Assembly (NCBI GenBank): GCA_963281255.1
Contig: OY725504.1
Location: forward strand, 2,108,001 to 2,172,000
Source: Aphrocallistes beatrix
Lineage: Eukaryota > Porifera > Hexactinellida > Sceptrulophora > Aphrocallistidae
DNA: 64,000 nt
Reading direction: 5' to 3'
The notes below the pieces were generated by a model. The model worked only from the letters and a program-made list of their open reading frames with translations. It was not told where the DNA came from and did no database searches. Below are positions 1 through 9,038 of this stretch, piece after piece. Positions within the stretch are counted from its first letter, which is position 1. Each line of letters opens with the position of its first letter. Both the position numbers and the translations under genes were made by a program.

Positions 1-257
1 GGGGATTTGACAATTTCTGGCCGCCATAATCACCTGACTTGAATCCTTGTGATTTTTATCTTTGGGGGTACCTTAAGTCTAAAGTATATTCAAATCCTAT
101 TCCTGAGACTTGTGAGCAACTTAAGAAGAACATATGAAGAGAAATAAGGAAGATAAATAATGAAACATTGACTAGTGTGTACGATAATGTACTCGTTAGA
201 CTCCAAAGATGTATGGGTCAGAGTGGGGGGTGGATTGAGCACATGATGAATCACTAG
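1..257 (+). pseudogene. mariner/IS630-type transposase, C-terminal fragment
   Basis: One frame reads WPP-stop-SPDLNPCDFYLWGYLKSKVY, then a C-terminal tail ending GGWIEHMMNH and TAG at 255-257. The SPDLNPCDF motif carries the third catalytic acid of this DDE superfamily, and the tail matches the arthropod-type elements whose transposases end in a Gly-x-x-IEH motif. Two in-frame stops (at 27-29 and 135-137) show it is dead. The N-terminal part lies to the left of the window, if it exists. It is similar in kind to the relic at 57889-59050 but not a demonstrated copy of it. Confidence 0.8.
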
Positions 258-504
258 TCATATTTCGAGTGGTAGTTCACAAAAGTAATTGTTTATTTAA
301 TATTTCCACTTTGATAGATATGAGTTTACTTGCATATTTCAAAAACTGTACCAAAATGAAATCGGTAGATTATCTATCAATAGAACACCCTGTATATATT
401 ATCAAATATCACGAAAACAGTTTACAAAATGAAGCCTTGAATGGCAAAAATTCATTCCTATTGCAACGAAGGAATGTAACAACACATTCCATTAGAAAAT
501 ATAA
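258..504. other. 3' flank of the transposase relic, no feature
   Basis: AT-rich sequence after the transposase stop. A short open frame from 269 has no recognisable similarity and runs into the HN1 repeat, so I treat it as chance. The transposon's inverted repeat may lie here, but its other end is not in the window. Confidence 0.4.
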
Positions 505-1046
505 ATCCTTACTATTAAAACTCGATTAATATATATACATATATATATATATGTAACGAATTGATTTAAGAAACTGCCAGGCACAGAAAGATGATTTTTG
601 GCATGTGGGGTATTTTGGCTATGGCTCCACTAAGTTCTGAGTTCAAACAAAAATGTCGACTTATCATGAAATTATGACGTCATTCTCACCTTTATTATAA
701 TTATAAATTTCAGTTTTTCGACCATAAATCAGCCATTTTGTGTGATAGAAGGCTGAAATTTTAATAGAATGTGTATATTATTATACCTCACATATGATGC
801 AACTATTGTAAAAAAATGATGACTCATCACTCTGTTATGACGTCATCATTACGCATCAAAAATTTTAAAAATTGATAATTTTGGTGATTTTTCGAATGAT
901 ATCGATTTGACCAGTAGGACAGACATATTTAGAAATGTTATCTTCCTTATAATTAATCAATGTGAGCCTAGGCGACCGAAGGGAGCCTCTAGCGGACACA
1001 AAGTGTCCGCCAGCCGCGCACCGCAAGCAAGCGAAGCGTGCTTGTA
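505..1046 (+). mobile_element. HN1 repeat, full-length copy (Helentron/DINE-like)
   Basis: Reference copy of the commonest repeat here. It begins TCCTTACTATTAAAACTCGA after an A, runs through an AT microsatellite, then GTAACGAATTGATT, then about 450 bp of conserved non-coding sequence. It ends in GC-rich hairpins: GCGGACAC (992-999) pairs with GTGTCCGC (1003-1010) across AAA, and CAAGCG near 1028 pairs with the terminal CTTG. In better-kept copies an inverted match to the 5' end (ATCGATTTTAACAGTAAG) lies about 115-120 bp before the 3' end. There is no coding capacity and no clear target-site duplication. These traits fit non-autonomous Helentron/DINE-type elements, which is an inference. The copy carries CRE palindromes TGACGTCA at 675-682 and 838-845. 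Confidence 0.7.
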
Positions 1047-1180
1047 ACGATGAAAGGTGTGCTTAAAACATCACAAAATCATTTAAATTGGTTCTAAAAA
1101 TGATTAATGCAACGACATGATGATTTTACACAATTTGAACCATATTTATTTATGCTTGTAATACATTCATAAGGTATAGC

Positions 1181-2124
1181 CATAGCCTACTGTATGTAAG
1201 ACCTCACATTATCTTCCGGGTTTGGGACTAGGGATGCGGCAGAAGATGTTTGAACTAATGCATGAGCTACCTTAAATCATTAACAAAGCACAATACAGCT
1301 TAGAAATGTATTGCCTGCATTTATAAATATTGTGTCAAAGTACCCATATCCGTTGTTAAAATTTAGATTAGTCACCATATGGCTGCAATAGGTTATATTT
1401 GTGACAAATTTGGTGATTTTCAGAGATCGTTTAAGTCAATTCTAAGTGGAATGTTGCTATGGAAACGTGTTTTGGTCAGTTGGGGTTAAATCTTGAAAAC
1501 CGCAATAGCTAGACATTCAAATGTAATTCCGTTTGATAGCGAATATACTATTTCCTATTAAGCGATAATATAATTTCGACGTCTAAATTCAATGGTTTAC
1601 GAGATATTCGACAAATGCTCAAATGTGACCAATATGATAAATTGTCTAATAACTCGTAAACCATTGAATTTGGACAAATAAATTATATTATCACTTAATA
1701 GGAAATAGTCGATTAGCTATCAATATATTTAATGTCTAGCTCTTGCGGTTTTCAAGATATGATCCCAAATGACCAAAATACGTTTCCATTGGACACTGGA
1801 ATGTGGCAAAATTCCAGAAAATCCCAAATTTTCCGTATTAATCCATTCACATCTCAGTTCTATGCGAAAAAATTATAATAAAAACACTTAGAAGTGCCCT
1901 TAAACGATCTGAAATAATCAAATTTGTCACAAATATAACCTATTGCCGCAACGGATTTGGGTACTTTGACACCATATTTATACATGCTGGTAATACATTC
2001 CTAAGCTCTATTGTGCTTTGTTATAGATTTAAGGCAGTTCATGTATTAGTTCAACCATCTTCTACCGCATCCCTAGTCCCAAAATCCGCAAGTTACTGTG
2101 AGGCCTTATATACAGTAGGCTATG
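1181..2124. mobile_element. LT7 long-TIR element, copy 1
   Basis: A 944-bp near-palindrome. The ends CATAGCCTACTGTAT and its complement are flanked by GTATAGC (left) and GTACAGC (right), a 7-bp duplication with one change. The arms pair over most of their length: the left arm text around CTTAAATCATTAACAAAGCA reappears inverted on the right. No transposase is encoded. Two other copies are at 24553-27543 and 32514-33578. Confidence 0.8.
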
Positions 2125-2458
2125 GTACAGCCATCACCGCTAACGATCTTTGGCCAATCTTCGATTTACTCAATGGATTTCGCTCTAATCAAATTGAATC
2201 TAGTGATTATAAAATTGATTGAATTATTCCTAAAATATGTGCGATCTCCCATTGCATATTTGTATGTTGTATTTGCCTAAAATAGATAGCTATTATTATC
2301 GAAACCACATAGACCACGGGGCGACTCAAGGGGAGATAAGTGTGCAGCGTGTGAGGCGAAGTGTACTAGTGTCAAAAAAATTATCACAAATATTTTAAAT
2401 ATGAAATTATAGGATACTTACATAATCTCGAGGTAACTGATGAAAGAAAAAATCATAC
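2125..2458 (-). other. ABHD17 intron 4 (part), nothing else seen
   Basis: Unique-looking AT-rich intron sequence downstream of the exon 4 donor. I saw no recognisable repeat end or coding similarity. Confidence 0.5.
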
Positions 2459-2660
2459 CTGTGAAACAAAGTTTCGCAGTCTTTCTAGGTATTGTCCATA
2501 TAATTCGACATCATTGTGCCCTGCACCTTCTACCCAAAGTGGTTCTACTGGATTCACACAACGCTGGTAGAGAGCAACGCCGTGTGAAAAATCGATGACC
2601 TCATCTTCAGTACCATGAATTATTAACGTGGTTGACATGACTCGAGGAATCTTTTCAATA
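2459..2660 (-). CDS. ABHD17: ABHD17 coding exon 4 (acid and histidine of the triad)
   Basis: Starts after the acceptor at 2661-2662, completing Ser215, and reads [20 protein letters not shown]. Asp234 in TEDE and His263 in [11 protein letters not shown] complete the catalytic triad. It ends [10 protein letters not shown] at CAG|GTATGA, a good donor. Known homologues carry roughly eight to thirty more residues here, so a short last exon is expected left of the window or in 1-2458, where it would be too short to recognise. Reading through the donor adds one Val and then TGA, so an unspliced transcript would still give a nearly complete 283-residue enzyme. Confidence 0.95.
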
Positions 2661-2889
2661 CTAGAATACCCACAAAAGTTAAGAAATAACTCAAAAGATA
2701 AATCAAATCAATAAAATAAATCAATTTTTACGTATCATTGAATTTAGTGTAAATACAGATCTAAATAGACATTACGTAGTTGAAAAATAAAAATTACATT
2801 GTAATATAGCATCATAACTATAGCAATAATTACTTCAACATTCGGGATTCATTTACAATGAATTTTGATAGTAGGTAACTAGGCATATA

Positions 2890-3377
2890 AAGGGTGACCC
2901 ATAAGTCTGGTCCCAAACTTCATTAGGATTAAAAATTATATCCTTAAACAATCTTAGTTATTATGGTCCTTGGAGATTTTTATTATGGTGATTCGAGATT
3001 TTGTCTTCAGAGATTTTTTCACAGCAAAAAAGAGTCAAATGGTTCTCAATACACACTGATCTAAACGTCCTATATTCCTACAAATTTAAGGAGTGTTCGA
3101 GGACAATTAGAGAGCTAATTTGTCCTAGTATTTGAACTCTATAAAGATAAATTGACAAGCAGTGGGCCTGATTCTCGTTTTTTACTGCGTGCCAGGACAC
3201 ATTTTTTCTCCACAAAACTCACCATACAAACAAAACACAGTTCCAGGTCTTAGACTAGAAGAATCTTCACTGAGAATATTCGAATTACAATCTCTAAAGA
3301 CCATAATAACTAAGACTTTTTGAGTATAAAAAATTTATACTTAATGAAGCTTTGAACAGAACTTATAGCACACCCTG
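2890..3377. mobile_element. TA-flanked MITE with AGGGTG ends
   Basis: 488 bp. The left end AAGGGTGACCCATAAGTCTG and right end CAGAACTTATAGCACACCCT are inverted relatives, flanked by TA. The inner parts also pair, around ATAACTAAGA on one side and TCTTAGTTAT on the other. A related but rearranged copy starts at 45030. It is probably a Tc1/mariner-type non-autonomous element. Confidence 0.6.
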
Positions 3378-4116
3378 TAAAATGCTATCTTGAAAAATAT
3401 TATTTCTAGCACAAGCTTATCCCTATGCGGATTGAGTTAGGTTTATTCATTATTAATCAATAACGTTACAATACGGTCTGTTACAACAAAATAATTCTGT
3501 CTGTTAAAATAAAACTCTCGAAATTCATTGCTCGGCACACTTGTCACATTTTGTGGCAAGGTGTCATAAATATGAATAATCGTTAAATTAAGCTAGATAG
3601 TAAATCTAACTAGTATATGTTCATTGATTAGGCATAATCCTTATCAATCAATATAATCAAAGTTAACTGCAATGTTTAATCCTAGGTTTTTGATTGGCCA
3701 ATAGATAATTTGAGTAAGGTATAAAAGTATTCGTTCACTTGAATATTCCATCCAAATTGTTGTAATACTAATCCATCCATGAAGTTAAAATTATTTAATC
3801 AATAACAAATGCACTGATATGGCATCAAAATCGCTTTCTCCATTTCAAATTGCTCACTATCAAGTCTTTCAACCAAATTACTTTAATTCAACAAGTACTT
3901 TCAACATTTGCTACGCTATCCACTTGTCACGATTCATCACGATTGTACATAATATAAAATTGGTAGGATGAGGTGGCAAAGTTTTAAAATGTTCAGGCTT
4001 GTGTGATATTAATCGAGTTGTAAGTTATAAAGCCTCCACATTATAATGTGGAGAATACGAATTTGAAGCTAAATAAAGCATATATCTTACAAACTAAATA
4101 GTTTTAGTTTGATAAA
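3378..4116. other. intron 3 sequence without recognised features
   Basis: AT-rich sequence with no convincing reading frame, repeat end or RNA gene. It includes a short T-rich, GTTACAA-type stretch near 3465-3500 that may be decayed repeat. Confidence 0.4.
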
Positions 4117-4365
4117 TCCATACTATGAAAACTCGATTAATGTTAATACATATATATATATATCAGAAACGAATTGATTGAAGAGACAGCTATGAACAGA
4201 AAGCTGACCTTTGGCATGTGGGAGACTATCGGCTATGGCTCCAATAAGTTCTGACCTCAGATAAAAATTATGACGTCAATGACCTTTTATAGAATTAGAA
4301 ATATCAGTTTTCCCACTATAACTCAGCCATTTTAGATGATAGGAAAATTTAAAAGAATGTGTATA
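4117..4365 (+). mobile_element. HN1 repeat, truncated 5' part
   Basis: Begins TCCATACTATGAAAACTCGA, with the AT microsatellite and the AACGAATTGATTGAAG block, and stops at the Tigger-type MITE. Beyond the MITE the sequence is not HN1, so this copy had already lost its 3' half or lost it at that event. Confidence 0.75.
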
Positions 4366-5064
4366 CAGTCGAAATCGGGTTATTTTGACACCGGGTTTTT
4401 TTTTGTCCCATTGGGTTATTTTGTCTTCAAGTCAGTGTAAAAATTTTTTTATTCATAATTCAATTATAAAATAATCGGATTTTTTTGTCTTCGGTTTTTT
4501 TTGTCTTATCGGAATATTTTGTCTATCTGGGGTGTAAACAATTGATAATTTGTTGGCTTATTTTGTCCTTTATTTTATATTAAAGTGGAAATCGAGTTAT
4601 TTTGACACCGGTTTTTTTGTCCCATCGGGTTATTTTGTCGTTAAGTCAGTGTAAAAATTGTTTTATTCATAATTCAATTATAAAATAATCGGATTTTTTT
4701 GTCTTCGGTTTTTTTTGTCTTATCGGAATATTTTGTCTATCTGGGGTGTAAACAATTGATAATTTGTTGGCTTATTTTGTCCTTTATTTTATATTAAAGT
4801 GGAAATCGAGTTATTTTGACACCGGTTTTTTTGTCCCATCGGGTTATTTTGTCGTTAAGTCAGTGTAAAAATTGTTTTATTCATAATTCAATTATAAAAT
4901 AATCGGATTTTTTTGTCTTCGGGTTATTTTGGCTATTGGATTATTTTGTCAATTAGTTTATTTTGTCTATCGGGTTATTTTGTCTACTGGGTTATTTTGT
5001 CTATCGGGTTATTTTGTCGTTTTGGCAGTGCAATCAAATGGACAAAATAACCCGATTTCGACTG
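4366..5064. mobile_element. Tigger/pogo-type MITE with internal 214-bp tandem repeats
   Basis: The ends CAGTCGAAATCGGGTTATTT and AAATAACCCGATTTCGACTG are inverted repeats flanked by TA. Inside, a 214-bp unit recurs (GTCAGTGTAA at 4431, 4645 and 4859). A shorter motif, GGGTTATTTTGTCTA, is repeated near both ends, so the TIR motif itself is multiplied. There is no intact coding sequence. It lies at the junction of an HN1 fragment and a TTAA-element fragment. Confidence 0.85.
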
Positions 5065-5315
5065 TATACAGAAATTTTGAAGCACTCAACATGATGATTT
5101 TGGAAGTTCAAAGCATTTATCTCCAAAATTCGTTCAAAGCCCCCCATTTATGGTCCAAAAACAGATTCCTCCATATTTCGGGAAATATACACCCAAATTC
5201 TTAGCTCTCAATTCCTAATATACTTTTCAAGACGGTATATATCTGATTCTTAAATAACAAGTGTATTAAATGGAATGAAAATTTTTAATTTTTATCACGT
5301 GATGACATAGCCTAC
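5065..5315 (-). mobile_element. fragment of the TTAA-flanked 1.9 kb element
   Basis: Inverted match to the region 26430-26700 of the full element at 25519-27441. Shared stretches include the run around TTTGGAAGTTCAAAGCATTT and TATCACGTGATGACATAG. No ends are present. Confidence 0.75.
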
Positions 5316-5904
5316 TACAATTTGTTCTTCATACTGTTTAATATTTCTCTCCATTATATTAAAAGTGAATTGAAGTCCACTTTTACATCTTAGACTTCTT
5401 ACCGATCGCAACAAAGCTAGTAGCATCTTGTTATACTAGGTAATAAATAGAACTACGTAGTATAAAAGCGAGTATGATCTTTGTTATTGGCTTGATGAGT
5501 TAATTGGAATCGTAACCATTCGATCATATTAATCGCTTAATCACAACAGATAATTACAACAGATAGTAATTACAACAGTAATAATTACAACAATATAATA
5601 ATTATATAAAATATAATAATTAATAATAATTACAACAGATAGGATGATGATAAATCGAACAAAACTACAGATGGTAATAATACTAGCATTATGGAAATAG
5701 TTTTATAAAGCTGCTTCCTGGGTAAAGTTCACGTGTGAGGAATGTTATCACACCTGGCGAAGTCAGAACTATATTTAATTCCTCAAGGCTAGTTAAAAAA
5801 TGGTGCATATTACCTAGATAAAATTTTGCACAAGACAAGTATGGATGCTATTCAGCGTTTTTAAAATAATGAGTCTCTTTTTGAGATGTCTATGTTGGAA
5901 AACA
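5316..5904. other. intron 3, AT-rich with irregular TAATTACAACAGATA repeats
   Basis: Around 5540-5645 the motif TAATTACAACAGATA recurs irregularly. This is a decayed short tandem repeat. The rest shows nothing I can assign. Confidence 0.5.
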
Positions 5905-6205
5905 TGTCCAAATTCATCTTTATGCAAGAGTGTGCACCGGCTCATACCGCAAATGAAACGCAAATATGGTGTAAAAATAACAGTAAAGCTTTCAGGAGTA
6001 AGGAGAATGGCAGAGAAACTAGATTTAAGCCGTAATGAAAATTTTGAATATTAATTAAAAGAGGAAGTCAATGGAGCAGGACAAATATAACACTTCTGGA
6101 AAAGCTGATAATAGTGAACAATCATGGCGAGAATCAGCTGGAGTATTTTTGAAAACCTGGTAACTAGAATGCCAATTCGAAATAAAAGGTGTTAGAACGA
6201 AATGG
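5905..6205 (+). pseudogene. Tc1-like transposase, decayed C-terminal part
   Basis: One frame near 5921 reads FMQECAPAHTANETQIWC, the D-x-APxHTA region of Tc1-like transposases with the catalytic Asp changed to Glu. The end near 6165-6220 reads VTRMPIR...NEMVEISPY, the typical C-terminus of this family. The middle is shifted and full of changes. HN1 inserts immediately after it. Confidence 0.6.
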
Positions 6206-6213
6206 TTGAGATA

Positions 6214-6855
6214 TCCCCTTACTATTAAAACTAGATTAAAGTATATACAGTCCACATCTGAAAACCGGGGTACGTCGGGAACAGAGTTGGGCGCCTTTTT
6301 AGAGAGTGCTCAGTTATTCGAGTGATTAGATGTACTGTATTGAGTTAGTATAGCTCGTGACAAAAACAGAGCATTTTCAGCGAAATAATCTTGGATCTGT
6401 GTAAACTAGCATCCTCAATCATTATGCTATAGTAGGACCACTCCAAAAAGTGATACGGCTCTCACATACCCGCCGAACCTGTTGTTTCGCCATTGTATAT
6501 ATAGTACATATGTATGCACATACTACCTACACAGTCAGTCTGTCTCAAGGGTATTATTACATTGATAACAGTAAAAACTTTTACTTTGACTCCCAAACCT
6601 CCAGCATCCACACCCATAAATGCTGTTTAACAACTCTTCACACAGTAAGCATATACAAATGGAATGTTTTAAACTAAAACATAATTTTGCAAAGAAAAAT
6701 ATCATTTCGAGAATAATTTGTATAGAACACGACAATATTCGTCCGGATGCGCCCCGGTTTTCGGAAGTGGACTGTATATAATCAATGTGAACATAAGTAC
6801 CCAAAGGGCGCCTCAAGCGGACACGAAGTGTTCGCCGGCCGCTAAGCGCGCTTGT
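6214..6855 (+). mobile_element. HN1 repeat interrupted by a MITE
   Basis: The HN1 5' end (CCCTTACTATTAAAACTAGA) precedes and the HN1 3' end (GGACACGAAGTGTTCGCCGG, then GCGCGCTTGT) follows the MITE at 6248-6774. The HN1 body between them is mostly missing, so an internal deletion accompanied or preceded the insertion. Confidence 0.7.
6248..6774. mobile_element. TA-flanked MITE, CAGTCCAC family copy 1
   Basis: 527 bp between TA dinucleotides. The left end CAGTCCACATCTGAAAACCG matches the complement of the right end CGGTTTTCGGAAGTGGACTG with few changes. The TA target and CAGT start fit pogo/Tigger-type elements. A second copy, split by a 3.1 kb insertion, lies at 50521-54135. Confidence 0.8.
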
Positions 6856-7424
6856 AAATAAATAAATTTTTGAACTTACCAATTGCCATATTAAGTTATG
6901 GTGATTCTCTAAGGTACAACTCTTTCGTTACACTCTATAATATAATTTTCGTTCTTAAACTTAATTAGAATCCTGTTTGTTACTACGCATAACTAAATCA
7001 GGTATTTACCACATATCCCGATATAACCATTAATATACGTTATTTTCACAGGATTTCTGGGTAGTTCACGGTAGAAAATTGTAGGGTAGAAATTGAACCA
7101 TTAAAAAGAAACAGTCAGGTTATGTTAATGAAGGAACATTTTCTAGCTTTTAACCCATCAATGTGTAATATGGATTTGCTAACTCTATTCCGATAAAAAA
7201 ATTTTGTGCGGGGAAATCTTAGAAATGCGTGATCCAAGCAAGGTATAAATAGAATGGATCCCATGTTATTGGCGGGAAAATATTGTAATTATATAATTAA
7301 TTAACAGACAAAATATCATAATGAACAAATGTAGGCGATTTCAAAACACAACTGATAAGTTCAGGAAGTAAAATGAATTAAATCATTTTAAGCAAACATC
7401 TAAATTTTCCTCTCTAATCAGCGG
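6856..7424. other. intron 3 without recognised features
   Basis: AT-rich sequence. No coding similarity, repeat ends or RNA gene seen. Confidence 0.4.
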
Positions 7425-7520
7425 CCGTATTCACTAAGAACTTAAGATCGATCTTAAGATCGATCTTAGTGCTTAAGTCTTAAGTTCGATCTTAAGACCG
7501 AACTTTAAGCAACCTAGGGA
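7425..7520. repeat. Harbinger-like terminal sequence, self-complementary
   Basis: Starts GGCCGTATTCACTAAGAACT and continues with overlapping CTTAAGATCGATCTTAAG palindromes. PIF/Harbinger elements in animals often end GGCCGTATTCA-like. The matching far end was not found, so the element is truncated or I cannot see its limit. Confidence 0.45.
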
Positions 7521-7855
7521 GGTGTCTTAAGTATTGTAATTAATTCGATTTTCACTAATTACTTCATAAATGTTGTTCAAAATTACTTCTATCGAACATT
7601 GAATCTACATTGTTTGATATTAGACTTCAAATAAAATTTAAATATTTTAAAAACATTTCTCTTATTGTGTGTACCAACATCGCAAAATGCATCACATGCT
7701 ATAATTCGTGGCAAATTCTTCTTGGGTTTGTATGAATAAACAAACATACATCATTTGATTGTATAATCTTACACTAATTCTAACAAGCATAATTATAGAG
7801 ACAGGCTTTATATTGATTCACATGATTGATAATAATCACTTTGATCCTATTTTCC

Positions 7856-8160
7856 TATTTACAATGATTTTTCCAGCAGTCTCTGACGTTTCAATCGATA
7901 ATTGTCCCTCTGTTCTTCTATTAACTGCAGCTGTGCTGAGAATACAGCCATCTGTTGGAACAAAACTTCCTGCTGTAATCGAAGTAAGTCTGCAGCCATC
8001 AAGAGTTCGACCGAATCATCTTGCTCATCAACAGTTCGCCTTCTCTTCCGACTTTTCTTTGATGCCTTAATATGTTGTCGGGATTTCAATTTCTGCTGGA
8101 GACTCTAAAATTGGAGAATCCATTGGGACCTGGAGCTGATACTGTTGATGTTATTGCTGG
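7856..8160 (-). pseudogene. coiled-coil coding exon or relic, possibly a Harbinger-associated Myb-type protein
   Basis: The minus strand keeps 76 open codons to a TAA at 7859. They encode a basic run (KKSRKRRR) then a Gln/Leu-rich helix with heptad-like spacing (LLMAADLLRLQQEVLFQQM...). The frame closes upstream at a TAG that is also a plausible splice acceptor (tttTAG|AGTC). Such C-terminal coiled coils occur in Myb/SANT-like proteins of Harbinger transposons, and a Harbinger-like end lies 350 bp away. No Myb domain is visible, so the assignment is tentative. Confidence 0.4.
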
Positions 8161-8325
8161 TGCTTGAAAAAGATCAGCAGCACCTGAAATTCCCACTAAA
8201 AGCAGGGGTGTTTTGGAACATCTCTGTTACCCGATTGGAAGAGTCAGCAAAAATACTTCTATCTGCAGATAGGATTTGCATATCTTCGTCTTCTATCTGC
8301 CCAGCAGTGTTTGTACCCCCTTCAG

Positions 8326-8996
8326 TCTTTTTGATTCAAATTAGGGCTGCAGGATGGCCAATCTATGCATCTAAAGGCGCGTTCCTCTTTGTTCGAGACA
8401 GAGAGCTTGGATTTATGAATATTTGAATTATTATCCTGATGTTTCCAACCGTCTGGATACAGCAGGTCTGCTGTCTCAAACATTCATTTATCACATTACA
8501 ATATGTGATAGAATTGAAATTCTATCTAAAAATATGCACAGGAGTAGTTCCACGAGTAGATATCGCTCCCCAAATATGGATCTTGGGTGAATGTCTCGGA
8601 ATGTTGATAACGGGATTTTGAGTACCCTTGGTCCACATCTGTACTTTCTCGCCACAAAGTCAAATGGAACACCCATCCGTAAGGAAAACCTTGTTCCAAT
8701 TGGTGAACTTGTGTTTCTTAATCCATAAAACTCTCAATGCTTCATGGGAAGGAGTAATATTTGATCCTTTGATGGCAGTTTTCCTGGAATAGGACATCTC
8801 TTTGATGCATCTCCTCACCGTTAAATACGACACATCAACTCCTCGTGAAATCTTTAGACTACTCGGCATAGTCTACAAAGAAATTCGGGGATTGTTTTTA
8901 ATATTAAGAGAGAGTGAGATCCTGTCTCTTCTGTTGAGGCGTTTTAGGCCCAGCTCTACCCCTGTGCTCATATCCGTTGCTGAAATCCGTTGCTAA
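8326..8996 (-). pseudogene. Tc1-like transposase relic, several frames
   Basis: Read on the minus strand from 8996: a helix-turn-helix-like segment (SLKISRGVDVSYLTVRRCIKE near 8869-8800), then HKFTNWNKVFLTDG, where the first catalytic Asp region has lost the usual DES. Next comes IPRHSPKIHIWGAISTRG in another frame, and finally IDWPSCSPNLN near 8370-8340, the site of the third acid. Order and spacing fit Tc1. Frameshifts and a lost motif show it is inactive. Confidence 0.7.
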
Positions 8997-9038
8997 ACAT
9001 TATAAGCCGTCTTCACGGTGACACTGCACATATAAGCA

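Noticed and set aside
4929..5204. 91-codon open frame with VYFVYR/LFCLSGYF repeats
   Set aside because: Generated by the TTTTGTCTATCGGGTTA units of the Tigger-type MITE.
6535..6882. 115-codon minus-strand open frame
   Set aside because: It crosses a MITE, its TIR and the HN1 3' end, so it is not a real gene.
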